Assembly (NCBI GenBank): GCA_934339215.1
Contig: CAKRHU010000007.1
Coordinates: 1 to 14,348, forward strand
Direction of reading: 5' to 3'
Origin: an uncultured Lacticaseibacillus sp.
GTDB taxonomy: Bacteria > Bacillota > Bacilli > Lactobacillales > Lactobacillaceae
Length of the DNA: 14,348 bases
Of this stretch, positions 6,728-13,109 are shown one piece after another. The position numbers and the translations under genes are program-made. Numbering within the stretch: the first letter of the stretch is position 1; each line of letters begins with the position of its first letter. The notes below the pieces were generated by a model. That model saw nothing but the letters and a program-made list of their open reading frames with translations, did no database searches and was not told the origin of the DNA.

Positions 6728-7983
6728 TGAGTGACTCGGCGCCCCTTTTTAGGGGCGTTTTTTTGTTGCTTTTCGAGATATTCGTTGAGTTTGTGGGTCG
6801 CAGATTTTTTGACTTTCGGCGTGATTTCGGCATAAATTTGCGTGGTCGAAATATCTTTATGTCCCAAAATATCCTTGATGTCTTCCAGTGGGACACCGGA
6901 CTCACGAAGGGTGACGCCGAGGGTGTGGCGGAGATCATGAACGGTGATTCTTGGCAGAGCGGGCTTGGTTTGGTCAGCCGCTCGCTTCATTGCGCCATAC
7001 ACGCCACTCTCACCGACAACTTGGCCAAAGTATCGTTTAGTGCCCATGTGCTTCCACACAAACTCACCAGTGGGGATTTGCGGGGCTCCATCCTCAATGG
7101 CAACTACATCGCCCTTTGGATACCACTTAGCCCGATATTCGAGCAGTGCGGCCCGCAGCCGTTTAGTCATGTACAGTGTGCGAAATGATGCTGGATACTT
7201 TGGATCGTCCAGAATGATCTCGCCGGCGTGTTCTTTGACCTCGGCTCGGTACAATCGCGTTTTATTGATATCCACAGTGTTATCCACAAAATTGATATCG
7301 TCCCAAGCTAATGCCAGGGCTTCGCCTTTACGCAGTCCAAGGTCTAAAATCGTTAAGAAGAAATAGTACCAGACTTTGTTTCTGTCCGTTTTGACCGCCT
7401 CAAGGAAGGCGTCACCCTGTGGCACACTCCAATAGTGCAGCCGATGGACTTGGCGTGCTGATCGCGGGTATTCGACGCTGATGGTTGGATTTTCGGGAAT
7501 ATAGTGCAATTTCACGGCCTTGGCCAACGCGTTGCCAATCGTCGCGTTTATGATCGACACCGTGTTTCGTTGAAGTGGGGCGCCATCCTTGCCGCCGTGA
7601 TCAAGCATATCGATGATAAACTGCTGGTGGACTGTTGGGGTATATTCCCGCAGCGTGTAATTGCCGACGTTGGGGATGAGGTAGTGATCGATGTTATAGC
7701 GGTAGATGATCATGCTGCCTTCCTTGACGTTGACCTTGTACTTGGTGATCCATTCAGTGAGCCAGTCCTTAATTAGCATTTTATCCCGCCAGCGGCCTGT
7801 ACGCTTCTGTTTGACGAGGTCTGCGGTCTTTTCCTTAGCCCAGTCATTGGCTTCCTCCCAAGTATCAAAACCGGCCTTGTGGACGTTTGCTTGCTTGCCA
7901 GTGCCTTTGTTCCAGTGATCGTAAATTTGAACATCGTATCTGACTTTTCCAGATTTGAGCGTGTAGGGCTTGATTGTTGCCAT
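6703..7983 (-). CDS. int: Site-specific tyrosine recombinase (phage integrase)
   Basis: A 426 aa integrase that catalyses insertion and excision of the element. The N-terminal ~60 residues (ATIKPYTLKSGKVRYDVQIY...) resemble the AP2-like arm-binding domain of Tn916-type integrases. A SAM-like core-binding domain follows (about 68-160), then the catalytic domain with Arg218 (LGLRKGEAL), the probable beta-hairpin Lys262, His349 and Arg352 (HDLRHTLG), His375 (LGHKDI) and the tyrosine nucleophile Tyr384. The ATG at 7983 is chosen because GGAGG lies seven bases upstream; a longer frame to 8061 would include the upstream terminator. The tail after the catalytic Tyr is long and basic, and part of it is encoded by the pgi terminator and the AACTGTTAAGA repeats. 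It converges on pgi. Confidence 0.95.
   Translation of the reverse strand: MATIKPYTLKSGKVRYDVQIYDHWNKGTGKQANVHKAGFDTWEEANDWAKEKTADLVKQKRTGRWRDKMLIKDWLTEWITKYKVNVKEGSMIIYRYNIDHYLIPNVGNYTLREYTPTVHQQFIIDMLDHGGKDGAPLQRNTVSIINATIGNALAKAVKLHYIPENPTISVEYPRSARQVHRLHYWSVPQGDAFLEAVKTDRNKVWYYFFLTILDLGLRKGEALALAWDDINFVDNTVDINKTRLYRAEVKEHAGEIILDDPKYPASFRTLYMTKRLRAALLEYRAKWYPKGDVVAIEDGAPQIPTGEFVWKHMGTKRYFGQVVGESGVYGAMKRAADQTKPALPRITVHDLRHTLGVTLRESGVPLEDIKDILGHKDISTTQIYAEITPKVKKSATHKLNEYLEKQQKNAPKKGRRVTHLNSFLNS
6740..6764 (+). terminator. Rho-independent terminator, probably for pgi, lying inside the int frame
   Basis: CGCCCC (6740-6745) and GGGGCG (6752-6757) form a GC-rich 6-bp stem with loop TTTTTA, followed by seven T on the plus strand. 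The orientation fits pgi, which ends 100 bases upstream. The minus strand here encodes the last part of the integrase (KNAPKKG). No stronger terminator lies between pgi and this point. Confidence 0.75.
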
Positions 7984-7993
7984 GAAATGACCT

Positions 7994-8016
7994 CCGATTT
8001 GAAAATTTGGTATCGG
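7994..8016 (-). promoter_or_regulatory. Small dyad overlapping the int ribosome binding site
   Basis: CCGAT (8016-8012 on the minus strand) can pair with ATCGG (7998-7994), whose last bases are the first of the int GGAGG. If formed in the mRNA it would partly mask the SD. The stem is only 5 bp, so the effect is uncertain. Confidence 0.25.
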
Positions 8017-8048
8017 TTTTACAAACTGATGTTCGGCACTTAGGTTAA

Positions 8049-8071
8049 ATAAAAACCCCAAATTTGGGGTT
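8049..8071 (-). terminator. Terminator between the ParA cassette and int
   Basis: AACCCC-AAATTT-GGGGTT (8071-8054 on the minus strand) is a fully self-complementary sequence that can form a 6-bp stem. On the minus strand it is followed by TTTATTT. It begins two bases after the stop of the 228 aa gene and insulates int from the upstream lysogeny genes. Confidence 0.7.
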
Positions 8072-8073
8072 GA

Positions 8074-8760
8074 TCAGAATTTCAAAAAGCATTTTATCTT
8101 TTTAACTTGTGCATCCTTGGCACAATCATCGATCATTGCACGGTCAACTGTTCCAAGTCTACTATAATTGATGTTGAGAAGAGGAAAAATGACAGCGAGA
8201 TAGTATTCATTGAAATTTTTCATTGTGGATGCGTCTACATGACCGAATTGGCTTTCTGCATTCAGTTGGTCGCTAAGAAATTCAATTGATTGGATCTGAT
8301 GGCCGTTTTTGTCGTGGATTATATCCGAAAATTTTGAGAAGTAGCCCTCTAAATTTGCTATCCGTTCGTAATCTGATTCTTTGAAATTCAGCTTGTGAAG
8401 AGCTTCTTTGAGGTATCTGAACGTGGTTCTTGACACTTCACCGAAGTCTTTGTCGGTTGATAAGTATACTGTTAATTTCAGTAACAAATCACTATGCATT
8501 CGATTCAACGCGGTCATACTGAATGAATTATTTGTCAATAGGCAGTACATATACTGCATCTGTAGATCGTATAAACTAGAAAGAAACGCCCGCGTTCCTT
8601 GATCGTGAGTATAGCGCTGTAAAATTTGAATGAATACCGTATTTTCATTTAACAGTGATGCAATTGAAATGCTATCAGAACTATGGCTTATAGGAACTAT
8701 GCCAGGGAGAGAGGTCGCTTGAAGTACTTTTAGATTTTGGATAAAACTTGTTCGATTCAT
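8074..8760 (-). CDS. Unrecognised 228 aa protein, third gene of the ParA cassette
   Basis: I do not recognise this protein. It looks soluble and mostly alpha-helical, with no signal peptide or clear membrane segment. Visible stretches are Leu-rich amphipathic helices (LLLKLTVYLS, FRYLKEALHKLNF) and a FSDIIHDKNGHQ segment near residues 143-154. That segment is loosely like the His-containing loops of HEPN-type proteins, but it does not give a convincing RxxxxH motif. The start codon overlaps the stop of the 154 aa gene by 4 bp (ATGA), so the two are probably translationally coupled. A terminator follows at once. Base composition is AT-rich, unlike int and the early genes. The context makes it an accessory or lysogenic conversion gene; its function is unknown. 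Confidence 0.8.
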   Translation of the reverse strand: MNRTSFIQNLKVLQATSLPGIVPISHSSDSISIASLLNENTVFIQILQRYTHDQGTRAFLSSLYDLQMQYMYCLLTNNSFSMTALNRMHSDLLLKLTVYLSTDKDFGEVSRTTFRYLKEALHKLNFKESDYERIANLEGYFSKFSDIIHDKNGHQIQSIEFLSDQLNAESQFGHVDASTMKNFNEYYLAVIFPLLNINYSRLGTVDRAMIDDCAKDAQVKKIKCFLKF

Positions 8761-9221
8761 TCTTGGTCGTTCTTTCTAGAATACTTATCCAGCAAATTAT
8801 CTATATAATTCTTCCGCTTCTTAGTTTCTGAATCGTTTCCGTCAGAAGAATCGATTGTATTATCTGAAGTCGATATTTTTGGAACAGTTTTGTCAGTACT
8901 TGCATTTGCAGATTCGACAAGCTTAGAGGCCTCCATTACGAACTTTTCCAAGGAAGTTTCTTCAGCGTCAGAAATCTCTGTGATTAATCGAGCGATTATT
9001 TGTGGACGAGCTTTCAACAAATAATCTTTGACCGGGCGATGCAACGGAAGCTTATCAACAAATGGTCGAATATCTGGATTGTTTTTGAAAAGAACTTTCG
9101 ATTTAAGTAATGAACCATAAATTCCAATTAACGCAAAGCGTATACGTTCAGAGGACTGGACTGACTTTTTTAACGCGTTCAGTTCGCTAATAAGAATGCT
9201 CTCTGTAGTTTCATGCTTCAT
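8757..9221 (-). CDS. Unrecognised 154 aa protein, second gene of the ParA cassette
   Basis: I do not recognise this protein. The N-terminal 100 residues look helical and include a basic stretch (FALIGIYGSLLKSKVLFKN, then DKLPLHRPVKDYLLKARPQ). The next 35 or so are Ser/Thr/Asp-rich and probably disordered, and the end is basic and helical (KKRKNYIDNLLDKYSRK). It overlaps the ParA-like gene by 11 bp and the following gene by 4 bp. This ordered overlap suggests a complex. A small protein directly after ParA would usually be the ParB-like partner. I see no ParB HTH or ribbon-helix-helix motif, so that role is only a guess. Confidence 0.8.
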   Translation of the reverse strand: MKHETTESILISELNALKKSVQSSERIRFALIGIYGSLLKSKVLFKNNPDIRPFVDKLPLHRPVKDYLLKARPQIIARLITEISDAEETSLEKFVMEASKLVESANASTDKTVPKISTSDNTIDSSDGNDSETKKRKNYIDNLLDKYSRKNDQE

Positions 9222-10089
9222 AGTTTGACACCTGCCTTAGGATCTCTTTTGCTATCTTGAGTATAGCACCCTTCATTGTCTCATTCCCGCTTTTAGAAAT
9301 TACATAGTCTAGTTGGAGGGTTGCAATTCCATCTTGTTTTGGAAATACTGATTCGAACTTGTAATACCGTTTGAAATGTTCGGATTCTTCAATGTCCTTT
9401 TTGATAGATGCTTCTCGTTTGGCTTTTTTGTCATATTTGGTGAAGATAATTCCGAGATTGTTAATTGGCTTGAGTTGAAAAGTGTCATCGTAAGAATTTT
9501 TAATCTTTTCAATTACTTCTGTTAACAAGTCAATACCTAATGCTGAATATGCGTCAGGTTTTACAGGAATGATGTAGAAATCACTGGCTAGCATTGCAGA
9601 CACTGTGTACGACGAGTATGTTGGCGGACAATCAATGAGGATATATTGGTATTCATCCTGTAAGTTGTTTCGCTTAATAACATTTCGCAAAGCTTGTTCA
9701 TAGTCACCCGATGAGTTTTTTCCATAAAATATGCTGTTTAAGCTTCCGGGCATAATACTTAATGTTGGGGTAAGCTCTTTAATGAGTTTACCTAGGTCAG
9801 GTGGAGTAATCTTATCGTCATTGTAGAGATTATAGATGGATGGAAGACTACGGACAACTTTGTTCATTTCCTCAACAGTTGAAATTTTAGATGTGTCGAT
9901 AACACTATAGATTTCAAATATACTTTGAGTTAAGTTGGCTTGCGGATCTAGGTCAATAAGCAGCACCTTTTTATTAAATTCTGGGTTTGATAAAAGCAAA
10001 CCAATTTCTTTTACGAGGGTTGTTTTAGCAACGCCGCCCTTCATGTTTATGAAACTAATGACTTTCCCTTGAGCTTTTTTATCACTCAT
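9211..10089 (-). CDS. ParA/Soj-family P-loop ATPase
   Basis: A 292 aa ATPase of the ParA/MinD group. The deviant Walker A box KGGVAKTT lies at 17-24, with the signature Lys17 and Lys22, the A' motif DLDPQAN at 46-52, and Walker B ILIDCPP at 150-156. It lacks the N-terminal HTH of the larger autoregulating ParA proteins, so it is of the short type. The ATG at 10089 is chosen because GGAGGTG precedes it; a TTG five codons earlier would overlap that SD. Such ATPases segregate plasmids and plasmid-prophages or position complexes on nucleoid or membrane. An integrated element does not need partitioning, and there is no recognisable parB or iteron centromere beside it. A role in superinfection immunity or in stabilising the excised form is therefore possible. 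The gene is AT-rich compared with int. Confidence 0.9.
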   Translation of the reverse strand: MSDKKAQGKVISFINMKGGVAKTTLVKEIGLLLSNPEFNKKVLLIDLDPQANLTQSIFEIYSVIDTSKISTVEEMNKVVRSLPSIYNLYNDDKITPPDLGKLIKELTPTLSIMPGSLNSIFYGKNSSGDYEQALRNVIKRNNLQDEYQYILIDCPPTYSSYTVSAMLASDFYIIPVKPDAYSALGIDLLTEVIEKIKNSYDDTFQLKPINNLGIIFTKYDKKAKREASIKKDIEESEHFKRYYKFESVFPKQDGIATLQLDYVISKSGNETMKGAILKIAKEILRQVSNYEA

Positions 10090-10109
10090 AATTCGCACCT
10101 CCAATGCGA

Positions 10110-10126
10110 AGCCTCCGCGCGAGGCT
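10110..10126. other. Small hairpin in the lipoprotein-ParA gap
   Basis: AGCCTC (10110-10115) and GAGGCT (10121-10126) form a perfect 6-bp stem around CGCGC. There is no T tract on the minus strand, so it is not a clear terminator for the lipoprotein gene. It could be an mRNA processing or stability element, or mark the edge of the ParA insert. Confidence 0.35.
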
Positions 10127-10138
10127 ATTTGTTTGCAA

Positions 10139-10996
10139 TCAGTTAACCGTCAAATCGAAAGTTACTGGAGAGTCCATGCCATCGGGCTGATATTCAAGCT
10201 CGACTTTTGAACCCTTAGGCGTGTCATTTGTGAAATTCGCCCAGAAGGTAGTGGACGCAGTATGGCCTTTAGAAACCTCTGTCTGGCCGTCTTGTTGATT
10301 TACGATAGTTGCTGCAGTTCCATCGGAATCATATACGGAAAAGTCAAATATACTTGGCAGATAGTTCTCACTGTCATCCTCATTTGTATATGAAATAGTG
10401 AACTGAACGGTCTTTTCATTACTGATGGCAATAGATTCTATATCATCGCCGACCAACGATTGACCATGAGCGTTGAAAGTTTTGGTTGCAGACGTAACGG
10501 TTAAGCTGACCAAAGGATTATTTTCGGAATCTGCAAGTTCTGCTTTTTCATTTAAGCCGTATGCCTGACTAGAAGAAGTATCACTTGAGTCAACGCTCTC
10601 GTCTTCGGTGTCAGACGAAGATTTCGGAACCTTAACAGCAATAGTTTTTCCGTGAATATCAGTTGGATCGCCGCCAATTTCAATTTTTGATTTGGACGTT
10701 ATGAACTTAAGCTTGTATGGACCACCGGAACCATTGTTATGATAGCTGAATCTGCCGTTCTTAACAGTAACCGTGTCTACGATATCGCCATCATAGACGA
10801 CTTCAATATACTTTGCGCTGCTAGGTGCAACACCTTTAATATTCATATAGTTCTCGTCGTCTAATTTGGCTGTTGATTTAGATACCCCAGATGTAATTCT
10901 AAATGCGGGCTTAGACGGAGCCGCGTTCGCACTTGAACAGCCTGCCAAAAAGATTCCGGTAGCAACAGTGCTAATAATCAATGCAATTCTTTTCAT
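10139..10996 (-). CDS. Prophage lipoprotein with a DUF4352-like C-terminal domain
   Basis: A 285 aa surface lipoprotein. The N-terminus has two basic residues, a hydrophobic core and a lipobox LAGC with the lipidated Cys at residue 20. Residues 24-122 look like a small beta-rich domain (YIEVVYDGDIVDTVTVKNGRF). A Ser/Asp/Glu linker (about 124-143) follows, then a C-terminal beta-sandwich resembling DUF4352 (about 150-285). The ATG at 10996 is chosen because the preceding codons hold no signal-like sequence and GGGGGAA lies just upstream. It sits in the lysogeny module between int and repressor. The superinfection exclusion lipoprotein Ltp of Streptococcus thermophilus phage TP-J34 occupies a comparable place. 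A role in blocking DNA injection by related phages is therefore plausible but not shown. Confidence 0.85.
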   Translation of the reverse strand: MKRIALIISTVATGIFLAGCSSANAAPSKPAFRITSGVSKSTAKLDDENYMNIKGVAPSSAKYIEVVYDGDIVDTVTVKNGRFSYHNNGSGGPYKLKFITSKSKIEIGGDPTDIHGKTIAVKVPKSSSDTEDESVDSSDTSSSQAYGLNEKAELADSENNPLVSLTVTSATKTFNAHGQSLVGDDIESIAISNEKTVQFTISYTNEDDSENYLPSIFDFSVYDSDGTAATIVNQQDGQTEVSKGHTASTTFWANFTNDTPKGSKVELEYQPDGMDSPVTFDLTVN

Positions 10997-11051
10997 CTTT
11001 TGTTCCCCCAACCCCAGCTTTTTACGTCGATCAGGTCTGGACGTATCTGTT

Positions 11052-11498
11052 TTACAATACAATAAATCGCTCGTACTCTTCCGGAACCCCAAAGTACTTT
11101 AAGATGTCGAATTTCGACATTTGAAGCAACTCGTCCGGATCAAGTTGCTTCAATAAGTATCTGAACGCGAACTGGTTAGCTTCGCGCTCGATTTGTGGTA
11201 CAAACCCGCCGTGCATTGATTCGCGCATGAATGGGGTGGATTCTTTCTTGTGCATCCAGCAATGGCCAAGTTCGTGTGCAATCACGTATTTTCTGAAGGC
11301 ATCATGTATTTGGTCACTGATGAATATGGTCGCGTTTCGGTTTGAAATAATCGACTGGCCATACATTCCAGCAGGCATCGGCATCGAAACGATATCAATG
11401 TCGAGTTCATGGCACGCTCGTTCAAGGCTGTATGCGCAGTTTGTCGATTTCAGGACGCGCTTGTACAGGGCGTCGGCTTGATCTGTCGCCCATGACAT
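11052..11498 (-). CDS. ImmA/IrrE-family zinc metallopeptidase
   Basis: A 148 aa protein with the zinc motif HELGH at 75-79 (VIAHELGHCWMHK) and a probable third ligand Glu105 in EREANQFAF. This pattern is shared by ImmA of ICEBs1 and many phage 'Gp2' proteins. In ICEBs1, ImmA cleaves the repressor ImmR to trigger induction. Here it is encoded directly after the CI-like repressor: the repressor stop TAA is followed without a gap by this ATG, so the two are translationally coupled. Its likely substrate is therefore that repressor. Residues 1-70 include the usual helical region and an FISDQIHD segment before the active site. Confidence 0.9.
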   Translation of the reverse strand: MSWATDQADALYKRVLKSTNCAYSLERACHELDIDIVSMPMPAGMYGQSIISNRNATIFISDQIHDAFRKYVIAHELGHCWMHKKESTPFMRESMHGGFVPQIEREANQFAFRYLLKQLDPDELLQMSKFDILKYFGVPEEYERFIVL

Positions 11499-11930
11499 TT
11501 ACTCACCGTCCTTGCCACGATATTTCTTAGGCGTGAACTTCTTCTTTGCCTTTTCCTTGTTAATCCGCAGACCCATCTCAAGAATGTCGCGCATTGACTG
11601 TTTTTGCTCGTCAGTCATTGGTTCGCCATAAAAATTGAGGGCGGCGCCAGTATCGATGCCTTTCAGCATTTTTTCGGCTTGTTCTGCGATGTCAGTCGTT
11701 TCTTTAGTAGATAGGTCATAGTAGTGGCGTTTGTCTGAACGGCCCAGCAGATAATCTAAGGACACGTCAAAATAATCCGCAGTCTTTATGAGCGTAGCCT
11801 GATCGGGAGTACGCTCATTTTTTTCGTATAAAGAAATTGAAGCTTTGGATACGTTCATGACTTTTCCAAGGTCATCTTGGGTCATATGCTTCTCGGTTCT
11901 TAATGCTTTGAGCCTTTGCCCGAATGTCAT
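11499..11930 (-). CDS. CI/ImmR-type phage repressor (XRE HTH)
   Basis: A 143 aa DNA-binding protein. An XRE helix-turn-helix domain spans about residues 6-61 (LRTEKHMTQDDLGKVMNVSK, then SISLYEKNERTPDQ), ending in the common DVSLDYLLGRSD. The C-terminal half is charged and lacks the LexA-type Ser/Lys self-cleavage domain. This fits a short repressor inactivated by the ImmA-like protease next door rather than by RecA. It is divergently transcribed from the Cro-like gene, and its promoter carries a TGTATAC/GTAAACA dyad, probably an autoregulatory operator. The start is set by GGGTGAT upstream of the ATG at 11930. Confidence 0.92.
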   Translation of the reverse strand: MTFGQRLKALRTEKHMTQDDLGKVMNVSKASISLYEKNERTPDQATLIKTADYFDVSLDYLLGRSDKRHYYDLSTKETTDIAEQAEKMLKGIDTGAALNFYGEPMTDEQKQSMRDILEMGLRINKEKAKKKFTPKKYRGKDGE

Positions 11931-11951
11931 AGGATCACCCTTTCGAGATCA

Positions 11952-11980
11952 ATAATAGTGTATACAAATAGTAAACACAA
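11952..11980 (-). promoter_or_regulatory. Leftward repressor promoter with operator dyad
   Basis: On the minus strand TTGTGT (11980-11975), 17 bp, TATTAT (11957-11952). The imperfect palindrome TGTATAC-AAATA-GTAAACA (11959-11977) fills the spacer and touches the -35. A repressor bound here would block or tune its own transcription. Confidence 0.7.
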
Positions 11981-12008
11981 TAAAGTTTAAAAAAAGTTGA
12001 TTTTAGTA

Positions 12009-12037
12009 TTGAAGTTTACAGATAGTCGATTTATACT
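12009..12037 (+). promoter_or_regulatory. Rightward early promoter (Cro side)
   Basis: TTGAAG (12009-12014), 17 bp, TATACT (12032-12037), a good sigma-A type promoter. Transcription would start near 12044, followed by AAGGGGGTGAT before the cro-like start codon. Confidence 0.8.
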
Positions 12038-12044
12038 GTTTACA
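12013..12044 (+). promoter_or_regulatory. Two operator-like half sites over the early promoter
   Basis: AGTTTACA (12013-12020) overlaps the -35 box and TGTTTACA (12037-12044) overlaps the end of the -10 and the start site, 24 bp apart. Both share the TGTwTAC half site of the dyad at 11959-11977 and have the same orientation as one another. Repressor or Cro binding here would shut off the early operon. Confidence 0.55.
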
Positions 12045-12068
12045 TAGAGTTGATAAGGGGGTGATGAA

Positions 12069-12287
12069 TTGAATAACAAGCTTCGAGAAGCTCGTGGCAC
12101 ACGTTCACAGCAAGAGATTGCAAATATCGTTGGTATCACTAAAGGTTACTATTCGTTGATTGAACGCGGCGAACGGCGTGTAAGCTACGAACTGGCGTTT
12201 GATATCGCGAATGCGCTTCATACGAAACCAGATGCTATTTTTTTAGACTTTCAGTCAACAAAAAGTAAACAGGAGGCAGCCAAATGA
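12069..12287 (+). CDS. Cro-like XRE regulator, TTG start
   Basis: A 72 aa protein that is nearly all one XRE helix-turn-helix domain: NKLREARGTRSQQEIANIVG, TKGYYSLIERGERR, then DIANALHTKPDAIF. It is the first gene of the rightward early operon and diverges from the CI-like repressor, so it is most likely the Cro counterpart that switches the phage to the lytic programme. The TTG at 12069 is chosen because AAGGGGGTGAT lies at the right distance. An ATG at 12064 is in another frame and stops after two codons. The weak start codon may keep Cro levels low. Its stop overlaps the next start by 4 bp (ATGA). Confidence 0.9.
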   Translation: MNNKLREARGTRSQQEIANIVGITKGYYSLIERGERRVSYELAFDIANALHTKPDAIFLDFQSTKSKQEAAK

Positions 12288-12451
12288 CCAACGAACCAGA
12301 TCAAACGATGCACATCAATACCAGCCGCGCTGATGCAACAAAGTCGGCTAACGAGTTCATCGTCAAAGTCTTGCGTGATTCTGGAACTAAAAATAGTCCA
12401 GAGATGGTGGCGGCCATCGCTGAACTATTCCGTGCTACCGAGATGCGCTAA
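12284..12451 (+). CDS. Small early phage protein, 55 aa
   Basis: A short gene with AGGAGG seven bases before its ATG, and a 4-bp ATGA overlap with the cro-like gene. The product begins MTNEPDQTMHINTSRADATK and ends in a helix (PEMVAAIAELFRATEMR). I recognise no family. The strong ribosome binding site and coupling make it a real gene. Its initiation region is nearly the same as that of the next gene (17 of 19 bases). Confidence 0.8.
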   Translation: MTNEPDQTMHINTSRADATKSANEFIVKVLRDSGTKNSPEMVAAIAELFRATEMR

Positions 12452-12473
12452 TCGCCTTAGAGGAGGCAATCAA

Positions 12474-12839
12474 ATGACCCAACACACACCAATTGTCGAA
12501 GCCTTTTCTCGTATGGTGGATTTGCAGGTAGGCGAGCTTTACGCGGCGGCAGCCAATAACCATAGCCGTGCACTCCATCATGAGGCAGAAGCATATAGCT
12601 GGTTCAAGGCCGGCAACCTCCTCATCGAGGTTGCCAGCGAAGACGAACAGCAGATTATGCAAAAGATTTACCGCGAATCCGAAATCTTGCCACTACGCGA
12701 GAAGGTTCGCGAGATGCGGAGGAGCAAAGACAAAGCGGCTGAGCCTGCACGCCCAACCGCCACTGAAACATTCATTGCCGAAGATAGTTCTGGCAAGGTT
12801 CAAGATACTAGCCTTCCAGGCCAAGAATCTTCGTTTTAA
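12474..12839 (+). CDS. Early phage protein of unknown function, 121 aa
   Basis: The ATG at 12474 follows AGGAGG by seven bases; the frame is open 47 codons further upstream but without a site. The N-terminal 95 residues look helical (VEAFSRMVDLQVGELYAAAAN, and a charged KIYRESEILPLREKVREMRR), and the last 30 are polar and low in structure. No family is recognised. Its 3' end overlaps the convergent Cas2-like gene by 32 bp. A perfect 9-bp inverted repeat lies inside it (12612-12620 with 12627-12635). Confidence 0.8.
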   Translation: MTQHTPIVEAFSRMVDLQVGELYAAAANNHSRALHHEAEAYSWFKAGNLLIEVASEDEQQIMQKIYRESEILPLREKVREMRRSKDKAAEPARPTATETFIAEDSSGKVQDTSLPGQESSF

Positions 12840-13104
12840 CAGACTTCCATTCCTTTTCGTTTAACCATCCTTGGTAGTTAGAATCCTTGATTTCGAAGAT
12901 ATACATGCGGTCGTCCTTATCTAAGAATGGCTTCAAGGTTTCGACTATTTCTTGGGCAGATAAACTGGTTCGGACTAGGTACGTCGATTCTAAATAATGT
13001 GTCCACCAACTGGCTTTAAGGTTATTTTCTAGTGCGGCCTTAAGGCTTGCATATCGTTGACCCGGTTCGTGTAGATCGTAAGAAATAATATAGGGCTTTT
13101 CCAT
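12808..13104 (-). CDS. Stand-alone Cas2/VapD-like SinR-family protein, antisense in the early operon
   Basis: A 98 aa protein with the pattern of the SinR-type relatives of Cas2/VapD (ferredoxin-like fold). It opens with PYIISYDLHEPGQRYASLK, in which Asp10 ends strand 1 as in Cas2. WWTHYLESTYLVRTSLSAQEI follows, then DRMYIFEI and a terminal GWLN. Cas2 proteins are metal-dependent nucleases or structural parts of CRISPR adaptation; VapD is an RNase. For this subfamily the activity is unknown to me, and no cas1 or array is in the window. The ATG at 13104 follows a near-perfect AAAGGAGGTGA. An extended -10 (TGA-GATAAT, 13135-13127) may be its promoter. It is the only minus-strand gene within the rightward early operon, so it looks like a moron gene that readthrough from the early promoter would oppose. 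Confidence 0.82.
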   Translation of the reverse strand: MEKPYIISYDLHEPGQRYASLKAALENNLKASWWTHYLESTYLVRTSLSAQEIVETLKPFLDKDDRMYIFEIKDSNYQGWLNEKEWKSVKTKILGLEG

Positions 13105-13109
13105 TATAA

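Noticed and set aside
8143..8154. HEPN RNase motif in the 228 aa protein
   Set aside because: His residues in the IIHDKNGH segment are not preceded by an Arg at the right spacing, so the call is not supported.
12612..12635. Perfect 9-bp inverted repeat in the 121 aa gene as a terminator for the Cas2-like gene
   Set aside because: No T tract on either strand, and it lies within a coding region, so it is not an intrinsic terminator.
12808..13104. Part of a CRISPR-Cas locus
   Set aside because: No repeat-spacer array and no cas1 or effector gene in the window; the likeness is to stand-alone Cas2/VapD relatives only.
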